A stretch of 64,000 nucleotides of DNA from NCBI RefSeq assembly GCF_020400825.1, contig NZ_JAINVH010000006.1:1-64000 (forward strand), given 5' to 3'. How positions within the stretch are numbered: the first letter of the stretch is position 1; every line of letters begins with the position of its first letter. The stretch is from Streptomyces sp. HPF1205. Lineage in GTDB: Bacteria > Actinomycetota > Actinomycetes > Streptomycetales > Streptomycetaceae. Shown piece after piece: positions 24,179 to 32,546 of the stretch. The position numbers and the translations under genes were made by a program. Under the pieces are notes generated by a model that did no database searches, was not told where the DNA came from, and saw only the letters and a list, made by a program, of their open reading frames with translations.

Positions 24179-24908
24179 CGGCCACGCGGACCGTCACGCG
24201 GGCCGCCGCACGGACGCCACGGACGCCCCAGGCCGCCGCACGGACGCCCTGGACCGCCGCCCGGACCGCCGGACCACCCTCCCCCGACCGCCATGCGGAC
24301 CCCTTGCACCACCGCCCGGCCGTCCCGGCACCGAACCGGCCGCCGGCGCTCGATCCCGGCACCCTGCCGCGGCCGTCGGCCACCCCACCACGGGTCGCGC
24401 CCGCCTCATGCCCGCGGCACGCCCATGACCCGATCGAGCTCGCGGCCGAGGACGCCCGCCACGTGGGGGACCGTTCGCCCGTTCCCGCACGAAGGCGGGC
24501 ACGAGAGCGGATCCGGCCGGCTCGCGGGCGGTGACGCGGCCGGCCTGGCGGGTCGGGCGCGTGGCGCCGGGACCGGTGATCCGGGCCGAGCCGGGTGCTC
24601 CGGCCAGGGAGAGCGCGGGCACGAGCACACCGCCGTCTCGGCCATTCGGGGCGCTTCGTGCGGCCGGCCCCCCCTCGGACGGGCTCGACGGCGCCGCCGG
24701 CCGGGACGACGCACTCGTCCGCGCGGATGCGGGGCGGGCGTGGGGCACGTCCGGGTCGGGCGCGGGCCCCGGGCGGGCAGGCGGGTGGCGGCCGGGCCCC
24801 ACTCCGCTCGCGCCGCGCGCGAACCCTGCTTACGCTCCGGAAAAGGGCACCCTCGAAACCGTCGAAACCCTCGAATTCCTCGAAGCCCTGGAAAAGCGGA
24901 GGCGGCAC
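24179..24908. other. Long gene-free interval (730 bases)
   Basis: No frame on either strand shows protein-like composition; frames that stay open are Arg/Pro/Ala-rich shadows. The left end has an 18-bp direct repeat starting GGCCGCCGCACGG at 24201 and 24231, and the right end has a 9-base tandem repeat just before the next gene. Nothing else was recognised. Confidence 0.5.
24852..24896 (+). repeat. 9-base tandem repeat in the leader of the TPM gene
   Basis: Five consecutive nonamers, CTCGAAACC, GTCGAAACC, CTCGAATTC, CTCGAAGCC and CTGGAAAAG, end two bases before the GGAGG ribosome-binding site at 24898. The TCGAA core recurs every nine bases. It is AT-richer than the flanks and may bind a regulator or affect the leader RNA. 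Confidence 0.6.
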
Positions 24909-26999
24909 GTGGGAAGGACACACCGGGCGGTCCCCGCGGTGTTCGCCGTCCTCGCCGCTCTCGGAATGTGCGCCGCGCAGCCGCAGGCGGGCGGCGGCGG
25001 GCCCGACCCCGTGGCGCTCACCCGCACGGGCCGCGTCACCGACCAGGTGGGCGCCCTGGGCGACCGCGCCCCCCAGGTGCGTGCCGCCCTCGACGCCCTG
25101 TACGCCCACCACCACCTGCAGCTCTTCGTGGCGTACGTGAGCGGGTTCGCCGGGCGCAGCCCGCAGGACTGGGCGAACGCCACCGCCGTGCGCAGCGGCC
25201 TGGGCCGCAGGGACGTCCTGCTGGCCGTGGCGACCCACGACCGCCGCTGGGCGGTCTCCGCCGACCAGGACGCGGGTCTGACCCAGACCCAGATCGCCGA
25301 GGTGAGCGACATCGCCGTCGAGCCCGCCCTGCGGGAGAACGACTGGGCCGGTGCCGCCATCGGGGCCGCGGACGGGTACGCCGCCGTGCTCGACGGCAAG
25401 CCGGTCCAGCCGCCGGACGTCGTCCCGGGCGTCCCCGACCCCGGCCGCGCCTCCGCCACCTCGAACGGCTCCGCCGACCTGTGGATCCCCGTCGTCGCCG
25501 TACTCGCCGCCGCGGGCGTGGGCTCGTACGCCTGGCGCAGACGCCGTACGGAGGCGGGATCCGCCGCCGCCCGGGTGCCCGCCGGCCGCCGGTACGGGCG
25601 GGGCCGGGGCGCCGGACGGGCCCTGCCGGTCACCCCCTTGCCGGAGCTGGACTCGCAGGCCCGGCTGCTGCTGGTGGAGACCGACGACGCGGTGCGCACC
25701 AGCCGGGAGGACGTCGGCCTGGCGGCGGCGCAGTGCGGCGGGACCGCCGCGGCGCCCTTCGCGGAGGCGGTGGAGTACGCCGCGAGCGAGCTGACCGCCG
25801 CCTTCCGGCTGCGGCAGGGGCTCGACGACGCCTTCCCGGAGGACGACGGGACGCGCCGTCAGATGCTGGACGAGATCCTGTCCCGCTGCACCCAGGCCAA
25901 CCGGCGGCTGGACGCGGAGTCGGAGGCCTTCGACCGGATGCGCGCCCTGGAGGCCGGCGCCGGGGACGTCTTGGAACTGGCCGAGGCCCGGGCCGTCGCG
26001 CTGCCCGGCCGTGTCGCCGCGGCCGGGCAGGCACTGGCCACCCTGGCCGCCCGGTACGCGCCGGCCGCGCTCGGCCCGCTCACCGGCCACCCGGCCGAGG
26101 CCCGGGACCGCCTGGACTTCGCCCGGTCCTGCCTGGACCGGGCGCACGCGGCCCTGCGCACCGACCGCGGCCGGGCCGCGGCCTTCCTGCGTGCCGCCGA
26201 GGGCGGCCTGGTCCAGGCCGCGGCGCTGGCCGACTCGGTCCTGCGGCGCGAGCGCGAGCTGCGGGCGGCCGAGGAGGCGCTGCGGGAGGCGGCGGGACAG
26301 GCACCGCAAGAGGTGGGGGAGCAGGCCGCGGCCGGGCGGTACGACCCGCTGGGCGCCCTGCGCAGCGTCACCGAGGCGGCGGTGGGGATGGAGGAGGAGG
26401 CGCCGGCCGGCCCCGGCGAGGCGGGGGTGGCGGTGCGGCGCGCCCCGACCCTGCTCGGCTGGGCGCTGCTCACCGCGTCGAGCGAGGTCGCGGCGGCCCG
26501 GGACGTGGTCACCGCGCACCGGGGCGGCATCGGCTGCCGGGCCCGTACCCGGCTCAGCGAGTCCGAACGCCTCCTGCTGCGGGCCGAGGCGCTCGCCGCC
26601 GCCGACCCGGCCGCCGCCCGTGAGCACGCCGCCGCCGCGGACCGTCTCGCCCGCGACGCCCAGCTCCTCGCCCTGGACGACCTGGCCGGCTACGGGGCCC
26701 CGGGAACCACCGGCCGCGCGGGATTCACCGGCGAGGCGGCGGGCAGACGGGCGGACGAGGGGATGGACGGCGCCGTCCTCGGCGGGATCCTGCTCGGCGG
26801 CGTCCCCGGCGGGGGCGGCACCCGTGGCGGTCGTGCCGGCTCGGGCGGTTCGGGTGGATTCGGCGGCTCCGCCGGGTTCGGCGGGTTCGGCGGCGACTCG
26901 GGCGGGCTGGGCGGGTTCGACGGCTACGGCGCCCCGGGGAGCTTCGGCGGCGGCCGGACACGCGACCGGATGGGCGGAGGCGGTGGTCATCAGCGGTGA
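24909..26999 (+). CDS. TPM-domain membrane protein
   Basis: This has 696 residues from GTG 24909, six bases after GGAGG. A signal peptide (residues 1-22) leads to an extracytoplasmic TPM domain (about 32-165; GRVTDQVGALGDRAPQVRAAL and a long QLFVAYVSGF strand). One membrane helix follows (about 192-213, LWIPVVAVLAAAGVGSY then Arg-rich), then a long Ala/Glu/Arg-rich helical cytoplasmic region and a Gly/Ser/Phe-rich tail from about residue 630. TPM domains occur in envelope-stress and photosystem-repair proteins. The next gene is pspA, so a joint role in membrane maintenance is likely. Confidence 0.85.
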   Translation: MGRTHRAVPAVFAVLAALGMCAAQPQAGGGGPDPVALTRTGRVTDQVGALGDRAPQVRAALDALYAHHHLQLFVAYVSGFAGRSPQDWANATAVRSGLGRRDVLLAVATHDRRWAVSADQDAGLTQTQIAEVSDIAVEPALRENDWAGAAIGAADGYAAVLDGKPVQPPDVVPGVPDPGRASATSNGSADLWIPVVAVLAAAGVGSYAWRRRRTEAGSAAARVPAGRRYGRGRGAGRALPVTPLPELDSQARLLLVETDDAVRTSREDVGLAAAQCGGTAAAPFAEAVEYAASELTAAFRLRQGLDDAFPEDDGTRRQMLDEILSRCTQANRRLDAESEAFDRMRALEAGAGDVLELAEARAVALPGRVAAAGQALATLAARYAPAALGPLTGHPAEARDRLDFARSCLDRAHAALRTDRGRAAAFLRAAEGGLVQAAALADSVLRRERELRAAEEALREAAGQAPQEVGEQAAAGRYDPLGALRSVTEAAVGMEEEAPAGPGEAGVAVRRAPTLLGWALLTASSEVAAARDVVTAHRGGIGCRARTRLSESERLLLRAEALAAADPAAAREHAAAADRLARDAQLLALDDLAGYGAPGTTGRAGFTGEAAGRRADEGMDGAVLGGILLGGVPGGGGTRGGRAGSGGSGGFGGSAGFGGFGGDSGGLGGFDGYGAPGSFGGGRTRDRMGGGGGHQR

Positions 27000-27119
27000 G
27001 CGGCGGGCGCGCCCGTACGCGTACGAGCGGCCGGCCCCGCGCCCGCGGCCGTGCCAGGGGCGGCACCCGCGCCCGCGGCCCCAGACGTACCGGAACCGGA
27101 AGACGCATCAGGAGTCCGT

Positions 27120-27842
27120 ATGAGCAAGCAGATGATCCTCGGCCGGGTGTCCCGGCTCGGCCGGGCGGACGTCGAGGGGGTGCTCGACCAGGCCGAGGAC
27201 CCGTACAAGATGGCCGACGAGCTGATCCGGGTGTACAGCGACACGATCCGCGAGGCCGACGAGGCGCTGGAGGCCGCGATCCACGACCGGCGGATGCTGG
27301 AGCAGGACCGTGCCGAGGACCTGGCTGCGGCCGCGGAATGGGGCGTCAAGGCGCGGACGGCCAGTCGCCGGGCGGACGCCCTGCGGCGCGCGGGTCAGGC
27401 TGCCGAGGCCGGGCGGTTCGACACCCTGGCGCGCTTCGCCCTGAGCCGCGAACTGCAGTGCGAGCACGACGCCATCGAGGCCGAGCCGGTCATCGCGGTG
27501 CGGACCGGCACGGCCGACAGGCTCAAGACGGGCCTGGACCGGATGAGGTTCCGCCTCACCCAACTCCAGAACCGCCGCGACGAGTTGGTCACCCGCTCGC
27601 GCGGTGTGCCGGGCCACGCCCCCAAGGCCGACGCGATCCGCGCGGTCGACCTGCTCGACCCCACCGGCGACCTCGGCCGGTTCGAGGACAAGGTCCGCCG
27701 CGAGGAGGCGCGCGCCTCCGGCACCGAGCAGCTCGCCCCCTCGGCGCTCGACGGCCGCTTCGAGTCCCTGGACCCGTTCGCCGACGAGGCCGAGGTCGAC
27801 GCCCGCCTCTCCCGTCTGAAGTCCGCCTCGCATTCCGCCTGA
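27120..27842 (+). CDS. pspA: PspA/IM30-family phage-shock protein
   Basis: This 240-residue, largely coiled-coil protein starts at ATG 27120 with GGAG five bases upstream. The N terminus (MSKQMILGRVSRLGRADVEG) and ADELIRVYSDTIREADEALE fit the PspA/Vipp1 family, although it is shorter and more Arg/Ala-rich than the E. coli protein. PspA binds the inner face of the membrane and stabilises it under stress. It lies 120 bases downstream of the TPM gene, probably in one operon, and converges on sdhB. Confidence 0.82.
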   Translation: MSKQMILGRVSRLGRADVEGVLDQAEDPYKMADELIRVYSDTIREADEALEAAIHDRRMLEQDRAEDLAAAAEWGVKARTASRRADALRRAGQAAEAGRFDTLARFALSRELQCEHDAIEAEPVIAVRTGTADRLKTGLDRMRFRLTQLQNRRDELVTRSRGVPGHAPKADAIRAVDLLDPTGDLGRFEDKVRREEARASGTEQLAPSALDGRFESLDPFADEAEVDARLSRLKSASHSA

Positions 27843-27872
27843 CGCCGCGCCCGCCCGCCGCCGCGCCCGGCG

Positions 27873-27922
27873 GCGCGGGCCGGGCCGGCGGCCCCCGCCC
27901 GCGCCGCCGGCCCGGCCCGCGC
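27873..27922. terminator. 20-bp perfect hairpin between pspA and sdhB
   Basis: Two 20-base arms (27873-27892 and 27903-27922, both built of GC with the core GGGCCGGGCC) pair perfectly around a 10-base loop between convergent stop codons; the right arm reaches the sdhB stop. It is the strongest stem in the window and likely terminates both operons. Confidence 0.75.
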
Positions 27923-28692
27923 TACTGGCCGCGGCGTTTGATCCTGTTGCCGAGCCAGACCAGCGGGTCGTACTTGCGGTCGGCGACCCGCTCCTTCATG
28001 GGGATCAGCGCGTTGTCGGTGATCTTGATGTGTTCCGGGCAGACCTCGGTGCAGCACTTGGTGATGTTGCACAGGCCCAGGCCGTGGTCGTCCTGGGCGG
28101 AGGCCGCGCGGTCGATACCGGAGTCGGCGGCGGCGTCCAGGGGGTGCATGTCGAGTTCGGCGACGCGCATGAGGAAGCGGGGGCCGGCGTAGGCCTCCTT
28201 GTTCTCCTCGTGGTCACGCACGACATGGCAGACGTTCTGGCACAGGTAGCACTCGATGCACTTGCGGAACTCCTGGGAGCGCTCGACGTCGACCTGGGCC
28301 ATCCGGTACTCGCCGGGGGCCACGCCCTTCGGGGGGACGAAGGCCGGGACCTCGCGGGCCTTGGTGTAGTTGAACGAGACGTCGGTGACCAGGTCGCGGA
28401 CGACCGGGAAGGTGCGCATCGGGGTGACGGTGATCGTCTCGTCGCGGGAGAAGACCGACATGCGGGTCATGCACATCAGGCGGGGCCGGCCGTTGACCTC
28501 CGCGCTGCACGAGCCGCACTTGCCCGCCTTGCAGTTCCAGCGCACCGCCAGGTCCGGCGCCTGCGTGGCCTGGAGGCGGTGGATGATGTCGAGCACGACC
28601 TCGCCGTCGTTCACCTCGACCTCGTAGTCCCGCAGGCCGCCGCCGTCCGTGTCACCGCGCCACACCTTGAAGTGGGCCGTGTAGGAAGTCAC
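27922..28692 (-). CDS. sdhB: Succinate dehydrogenase / fumarate reductase iron-sulfur subunit
   Basis: The 256-residue electron-transfer subunit sits at the cytoplasmic face of the membrane. The [2Fe-2S] ligands are C54, C59, C62 and C74 (CKAGKCGSC motif). The ferredoxin-like part has C145, C148, C151 and C155 (CIECYLCQNVC) and C208, C214 and C218 (CNITKCCTEVCPEHI) for the remaining clusters. GTG 28692 overlaps the sdhA stop by four bases. It passes electrons from the flavin of SdhA to the membrane subunit. Confidence 0.95.
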   Translation of the reverse strand: MTSYTAHFKVWRGDTDGGGLRDYEVEVNDGEVVLDIIHRLQATQAPDLAVRWNCKAGKCGSCSAEVNGRPRLMCMTRMSVFSRDETITVTPMRTFPVVRDLVTDVSFNYTKAREVPAFVPPKGVAPGEYRMAQVDVERSQEFRKCIECYLCQNVCHVVRDHEENKEAYAGPRFLMRVAELDMHPLDAAADSGIDRAASAQDDHGLGLCNITKCCTEVCPEHIKITDNALIPMKERVADRKYDPLVWLGNRIKRRGQ

Positions 28693-30776
28693 GCGTCGAG
28701 CTCCTCGTCCGTCAGGTATTTGAGCAGTTCGTCCCGTTCGAAGAGGGCGAGCAGATCGGCCCGGATGGGGTCCATCGGCCGGGGCCGTACGACCACCCGG
28801 TCACCGGAGGAGCCGGACGCGCCGGACGAGCCGTCGGCTCCGGCGGGCGACCCGGCCGGCGGGACCTCGGACGATCCCGCACCGCCGGCCGGATCGGCGG
28901 CCGCGACGACCGCCTCGGCCGCCGCGGCGACCGCGGACCCGGCCGTGACCGGGTCCGCCGCGCCGTCGGCGAGCGAGCACACCAGGTTGACCTTGCGCCA
29001 CGTCCGGTCCATCCCCGGGTAGTCGTCGCGCGTGTGCCCGCCCCGGCTCTCCGTCCGGGTCAGTGCCGCCTTCGCCACGCACTCGCTGACCAGCAGCATG
29101 TTCCGCAGGTCGATCGCCAGGTGCCAGCCGGGGTTGAACTGCCGGTGCCCCTCGACGCCCGCGCGCGCCGCGCGCTCGCGCAGCCCCGCCAGCCGCTCCA
29201 GCGCCTGCCGCATCTCCGGGCCGCGCCGGATGATCCCCACCAGGTCGTTCATCACCTGCTGGAGCTCCTGGTGCACGGTGTACGGGTTCTCGGGCGGGCC
29301 GCCCGCGTCCTCGCCCGCGGCGGCCCCGCCGGGGACGGCCGCCGCCGCGAACGGCCGCAGCGCCTCCTCGGCCGCCGCCTCGATCTCCGCCTCGCCGGCC
29401 GCCGGCCGCGCCCCGCCGTCGAGCCCGGCGGCGTACCGCGCCGCGTACAGCCCCGCCCGGCGGCCGAAGACCAGCAGGTCGGACAGCGAGTTCCCGCCCA
29501 GCCGGTTGGAGCCGTGCATGCCGCCCGCGACCTCTCCGGCCGCGTACAGCCCCGGCACACCGCGCGCGGCGGCCGTGTCGGGCTCCACGTCGACCCCGCC
29601 CATCATGTAGTGGCAGGTCGGCCCGACCTCCATCGGCTCGGCGGTGATGTCGACGTCGGCGAGTTCCTTGAACTGGTGGTGCATCGACGGCAGCCGCCGC
29701 TGGATCTCCTCGGCCGGCAGCCGTGTGGACACGTCCAGGTAGACGCCGCCGTGCGGGGTGCCGCGGCCCGCCTTGACCTCGGAGTTGATGGCGCGGGCCA
29801 CCTCGTCGCGGGGCAGCAGCTCAGGGGGACGGCGGTGGTGGTCCGGGTCGGTGTACCAGCCGTCGGCCTCCTCCTCGGTCTGCGCGTACTTCTCCTTGAA
29901 CACGTCCGGCACGTAGTCGAACATGAACCGCTTGCCGTCGCTGTTGCGCAGCACCCCGCCGTCGCCGCGTACCGACTCGGTGACCAGGATCCCCTTGACC
30001 GACGGCGGCCAGACCATCCCCGTGGGGTGGAACTGGATGAACTCCATGTTGATCAGCGGGGCCCCGGCCAGCAGCGCCAGCGCGTGCCCGTCGCCGGTGT
30101 ACTCCCAGGAGTTCGAGGTGACCTTGAAGGACTTGCCGATGCCGCCGGTGGCCAGCACCACCGCGGGCGCGTCGATGACGAACAGCCGGCCGGACTCGCG
30201 CACGTACCCGAACACCCCGGCCACGCGGCCGTCGGCGGACTTCAGGATCCGGGTGACCGTGCACTCCTGGAAGACCTTCAGCCGGGACTCGTAGTCCCCG
30301 CTCTCCGCGAAGTCCTCCTGCTGCAGCGAGACGATCTTCTGCTGGAGGGTGCGGATGAGCTCCAGGCCGGTGCGGTCGCCGACGTGCGCGAGGCGCGGGT
30401 ACTCGTGGCCGCCGAAGTTGCGCTGCGAGATCTTGCCCTCGGGCGTGCGGTCGAACAGCGCGCCCCAGGTCTCCAGCTCCCACACCCGGTCCGGCGCCTC
30501 CTTGGCGTGCAGTTCCGCCATCCGCCACTGGTTGAGGAACTTGCCGCCGCGCATCGTGTCCCGGAAGTGCACCTGCCAGTTGTCGTTGGCGTTGACGTTG
30601 CCCATGCTGGCCGCGATGCCGCCCTCGGCCATCACCGTGTGCGCCTTGCCGAACAGCGACTTGCAGATCACCGCCACGCGCATGCCCTGCTCGCGCGCCT
30701 CGATCGCCGCGCGCAGGCCGGCGCCGCCGGCGCCCACGACCACCACGTCGTAGGCATGCCGTTCCACATTCGTCAT
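28689..30776 (-). CDS. sdhA: Succinate dehydrogenase / fumarate reductase flavoprotein subunit
   Basis: This 695-residue flavoprotein oxidises succinate to fumarate. The FAD-binding VVVVGAGGAGLRAAIEA is at residues 10-26; the active-site region includes EFIQFHPTGMVWPP and the capping-domain TCHYMMGGVDVEPDT; SNRLGGNSLSDLLVFGRRAG is the C-terminal FAD contact. An unusual stretch of about 57 Ala/Gly/Ser/Pro-rich residues (about 603-659) separates VNLVCSL from the C-terminal DRVVVRPRPMDPIRADLLALF. Such a low-complexity insertion is not usual in the family and probably forms a loop. It lies in an operon between sdhC (one base apart) and sdhB (overlap). Confidence 0.95.
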   Translation of the reverse strand: MTNVERHAYDVVVVGAGGAGLRAAIEAREQGMRVAVICKSLFGKAHTVMAEGGIAASMGNVNANDNWQVHFRDTMRGGKFLNQWRMAELHAKEAPDRVWELETWGALFDRTPEGKISQRNFGGHEYPRLAHVGDRTGLELIRTLQQKIVSLQQEDFAESGDYESRLKVFQECTVTRILKSADGRVAGVFGYVRESGRLFVIDAPAVVLATGGIGKSFKVTSNSWEYTGDGHALALLAGAPLINMEFIQFHPTGMVWPPSVKGILVTESVRGDGGVLRNSDGKRFMFDYVPDVFKEKYAQTEEEADGWYTDPDHHRRPPELLPRDEVARAINSEVKAGRGTPHGGVYLDVSTRLPAEEIQRRLPSMHHQFKELADVDITAEPMEVGPTCHYMMGGVDVEPDTAAARGVPGLYAAGEVAGGMHGSNRLGGNSLSDLLVFGRRAGLYAARYAAGLDGGARPAAGEAEIEAAAEEALRPFAAAAVPGGAAAGEDAGGPPENPYTVHQELQQVMNDLVGIIRRGPEMRQALERLAGLRERAARAGVEGHRQFNPGWHLAIDLRNMLLVSECVAKAALTRTESRGGHTRDDYPGMDRTWRKVNLVCSLADGAADPVTAGSAVAAAAEAVVAAADPAGGAGSSEVPPAGSPAGADGSSGASGSSGDRVVVRPRPMDPIRADLLALFERDELLKYLTDEELDA

Positions 30777-30777
30777 C

Positions 30778-31620
30778 TCAGAAGAACCTCGGATCGTCGA
30801 AAGCGCCGCTGGCCACCAGGTACACGTACAGGTCCGCGATCCCCACGCTGATCAGCGACGACCAGGCCAGCAGCATGTGGCGGCGGTTGAGCACCCCGAC
30901 CCAGTTCCACATCCGGTAGCGGACCGGGTGCTTGGAAAAGTGCCGGAGCTTGCCGCCGACGATGTGCCGGCAGGAGTGGCAGGACAGGGTGTACAGCCAG
31001 ATCAGCGTGATGTTCGCCAGCAGGACCAGGGTGCCCAGGCCCATGTGGCCCCACCGGCCGGCGGAGTCGCGGAAGCCGAGCGCGGTGTCGTAGGTGAGGA
31101 TGCCCGCGACGACCAGCGCGACGTAGAAGAAGTACCGGTGGATGTTCTGCAGGATCAGCGGGAAGCGGGTCTCGCCGGTGTACTTCGCGTGCGGCTCGGC
31201 GACCGCGCAGGCCGGCGGCGAGGCCCAGAAGCCGCGGTAGTACGCCTTGCGGTAGTAGTAGCAGGTCAGCCGGAAGCCGAGCGGGAAGATCAGCACCAGC
31301 AGCGCGGGTGACAGCCCCCACCAGGGGCCGAACAGGTGCCAGTCGGCGCCGCCCTTCATGTCGGTGCAGTTCGAGGCGAGGCACGGCGAGTAGAAGGGCG
31401 AGACGTACGGGGCGGCGTAGTAGTTGCCGTTCGCGAACGCCCGCCAGGTCGAGTAGCCGACGAAGGCGGCCAGCCCCAGCGCGGTGACCAGCGGTGGCAC
31501 CCACCACCGGTCGGTCCGCAGGTGCGGGGCGGAGATCGCGGCCCGTCCCGGGGCGCGGATGCCCCGGCTCTGCGGCTGCGTCGGCGGGGAGGTGGGGGTG
31601 GGGGTGGTTCCGGTGGCCAA
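30778..31620 (-). CDS. sdhC: Succinate dehydrogenase membrane-anchor (cytochrome b-type) subunit
   Basis: The 280-residue integral membrane protein has about five helices (WVPPLVTALGLAAFVGYSTW; LSPALLVLIFPLGFRL; YFFYVALVVAGILTYD; LGTLVLLANITLIWLYTLSC; LLAWSSLISVGIADLYVYLV). Histidines in NIHRYFF, SCHSCRH and LRHFSKHP are candidate haem ligands. TTG 31620 is chosen because GGAG lies six bases upstream; the frame is open further but gives an Arg/Pro-rich, implausible extension. It delivers electrons to menaquinone. It is the first gene of the operon sdhC-sdhA-sdhB. Confidence 0.88.
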   Translation of the reverse strand: MATGTTPTPTSPPTQPQSRGIRAPGRAAISAPHLRTDRWWVPPLVTALGLAAFVGYSTWRAFANGNYYAAPYVSPFYSPCLASNCTDMKGGADWHLFGPWWGLSPALLVLIFPLGFRLTCYYYRKAYYRGFWASPPACAVAEPHAKYTGETRFPLILQNIHRYFFYVALVVAGILTYDTALGFRDSAGRWGHMGLGTLVLLANITLIWLYTLSCHSCRHIVGGKLRHFSKHPVRYRMWNWVGVLNRRHMLLAWSSLISVGIADLYVYLVASGAFDDPRFF

Positions 31621-31824
31621 AGAAGACTCCGAACGAGCGGGGATGGGGGCGCGAGGCCGGTACGTGGGGCTCCCCGGCGTGAAGCCGCGGGGGAGGGCGC
31701 GCCGATCGCGGGGACCGACGGGCCGGGTGTACGGGGCCGCGCGCGTTCCTGGGGAGGTTTCCGCGGCGCGTACGGGGCCGCGCACGCGGGGCGTGCGGGG
31801 CGTACCCGCCGCCGGGGGCGCGCG

Positions 31825-32112
31825 TCAGGGCGCGTGCCGGTACGGCGAGCCCAGCCCCTCGTCCTCCGCGTCCGCCCACAGCCGCCGGTCGTACGGCGCC
31901 TCCGGGATCGTCACCATCTCGACCACGCGCCCGTTCGCGGCGGCCGGCGCCGCGGCGCACAGCAGCTCCAGGCTTTCGCGCAGGTGGCCCGCGTCGGTCC
32001 GGACCCGGCGCATGTCGAGGCTGTCCCCCGCGTGCTCGTCCAGCCGGGCCACGCAGCGCATCAGGTCGTCGAGCCTGCGCTGTACGGAGGTCAGGTCGTC
32101 TTGCATGGCCAT
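31825..32112 (-). CDS. Small acidic helical protein upstream of sdhC
   Basis: The 95-residue protein has an N-terminal amphipathic helix (LTSVQRRLDDLMRCVARLDEHAGD) and a second helix (MRRVRTDAGHLRESLELLC), then an acidic tail (DAEDEGLGSPYRHAP). It contains two cysteines and no signal peptide. It is in the same orientation as sdhCAB with a 204-base gap, so may be the first gene of that operon or separate. I do not recognise a characterised family. ATG 32112 or 32106 may be the start. Confidence 0.65.
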   Translation of the reverse strand: MAMQDDLTSVQRRLDDLMRCVARLDEHAGDSLDMRRVRTDAGHLRESLELLCAAAPAAANGRVVEMVTIPEAPYDRRLWADAEDEGLGSPYRHAP

Positions 32113-32546
32113 TCGGTGCTGCCCTCACCATCTGCGGCGTGCGACGGGTGTCGTGACATGACGTGGTGACGTCGAGTGGTGACATCACGTGATGACGTGG
32201 TGGTGCGGTGGTGACGTGGTGGTGCGGTCGGAAGGAAAGGGTGTGGCGGGTGCCGCGGATGCGAGTGTTGCGCGTCACACCGTGTCTTGTGAAGACGGCT
32301 GCACGGAATACCACCCCAGGTGGTAGCGGCATTCGGCCGGGGTGGGCCGGACGGGTGGTCCGGTCGGGTGCGGGCGGCGGGTCGGCGGGCCGGAGCGGCG
32401 CCCGTGGGATGCGATGAGCCGTGGAAATCACCCGAAAAACGGCACATCACATGGGATGACCACGCCGACGGCGCCCCGCCCCGGGCCGCGCCCGGCGGGT
32501 GCCGAGGCGACTGAGGGCCGGCGAGGCCGCGGAGGTGTTTCGACGT
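32113..32546. other. Divergent promoter region upstream of the sdh genes
   Basis: No gene is supported in these 434 bases. The part near the sdh side is filled with TGACGTGGTG-type near-repeats and one perfect palindrome. The right part runs into the leader of the peptide-binding lipoprotein. Confidence 0.5.
32183..32227. repeat. Palindrome and direct repeats upstream of the sdh operon
   Basis: CATCACGTGATG (32183-32194) is a perfect 12-bp palindrome. It overlaps the first of two copies of TGACGTGGTGGTGCGG (32193-32208 and 32212-32227). They lie 70-115 bases upstream of the 95-residue gene. An operator role is possible. The sequence does not match the Rex-type TTGTGAA/TTCACAA site expected for redox control. 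Confidence 0.55.

Noticed and set aside
24165-26990. A 941-residue minus-strand frame across the gene-free interval and TPM gene
   Set aside because: Composition is that of antisense GC-rich DNA; the TPM gene on the other strand has a signal peptide, a domain and a ribosome-binding site.
32150-32230. Rex-binding site for the sdh operon
   Set aside because: The TTGTGAA/TTCACAA pattern is not there; the repeats are of another kind.
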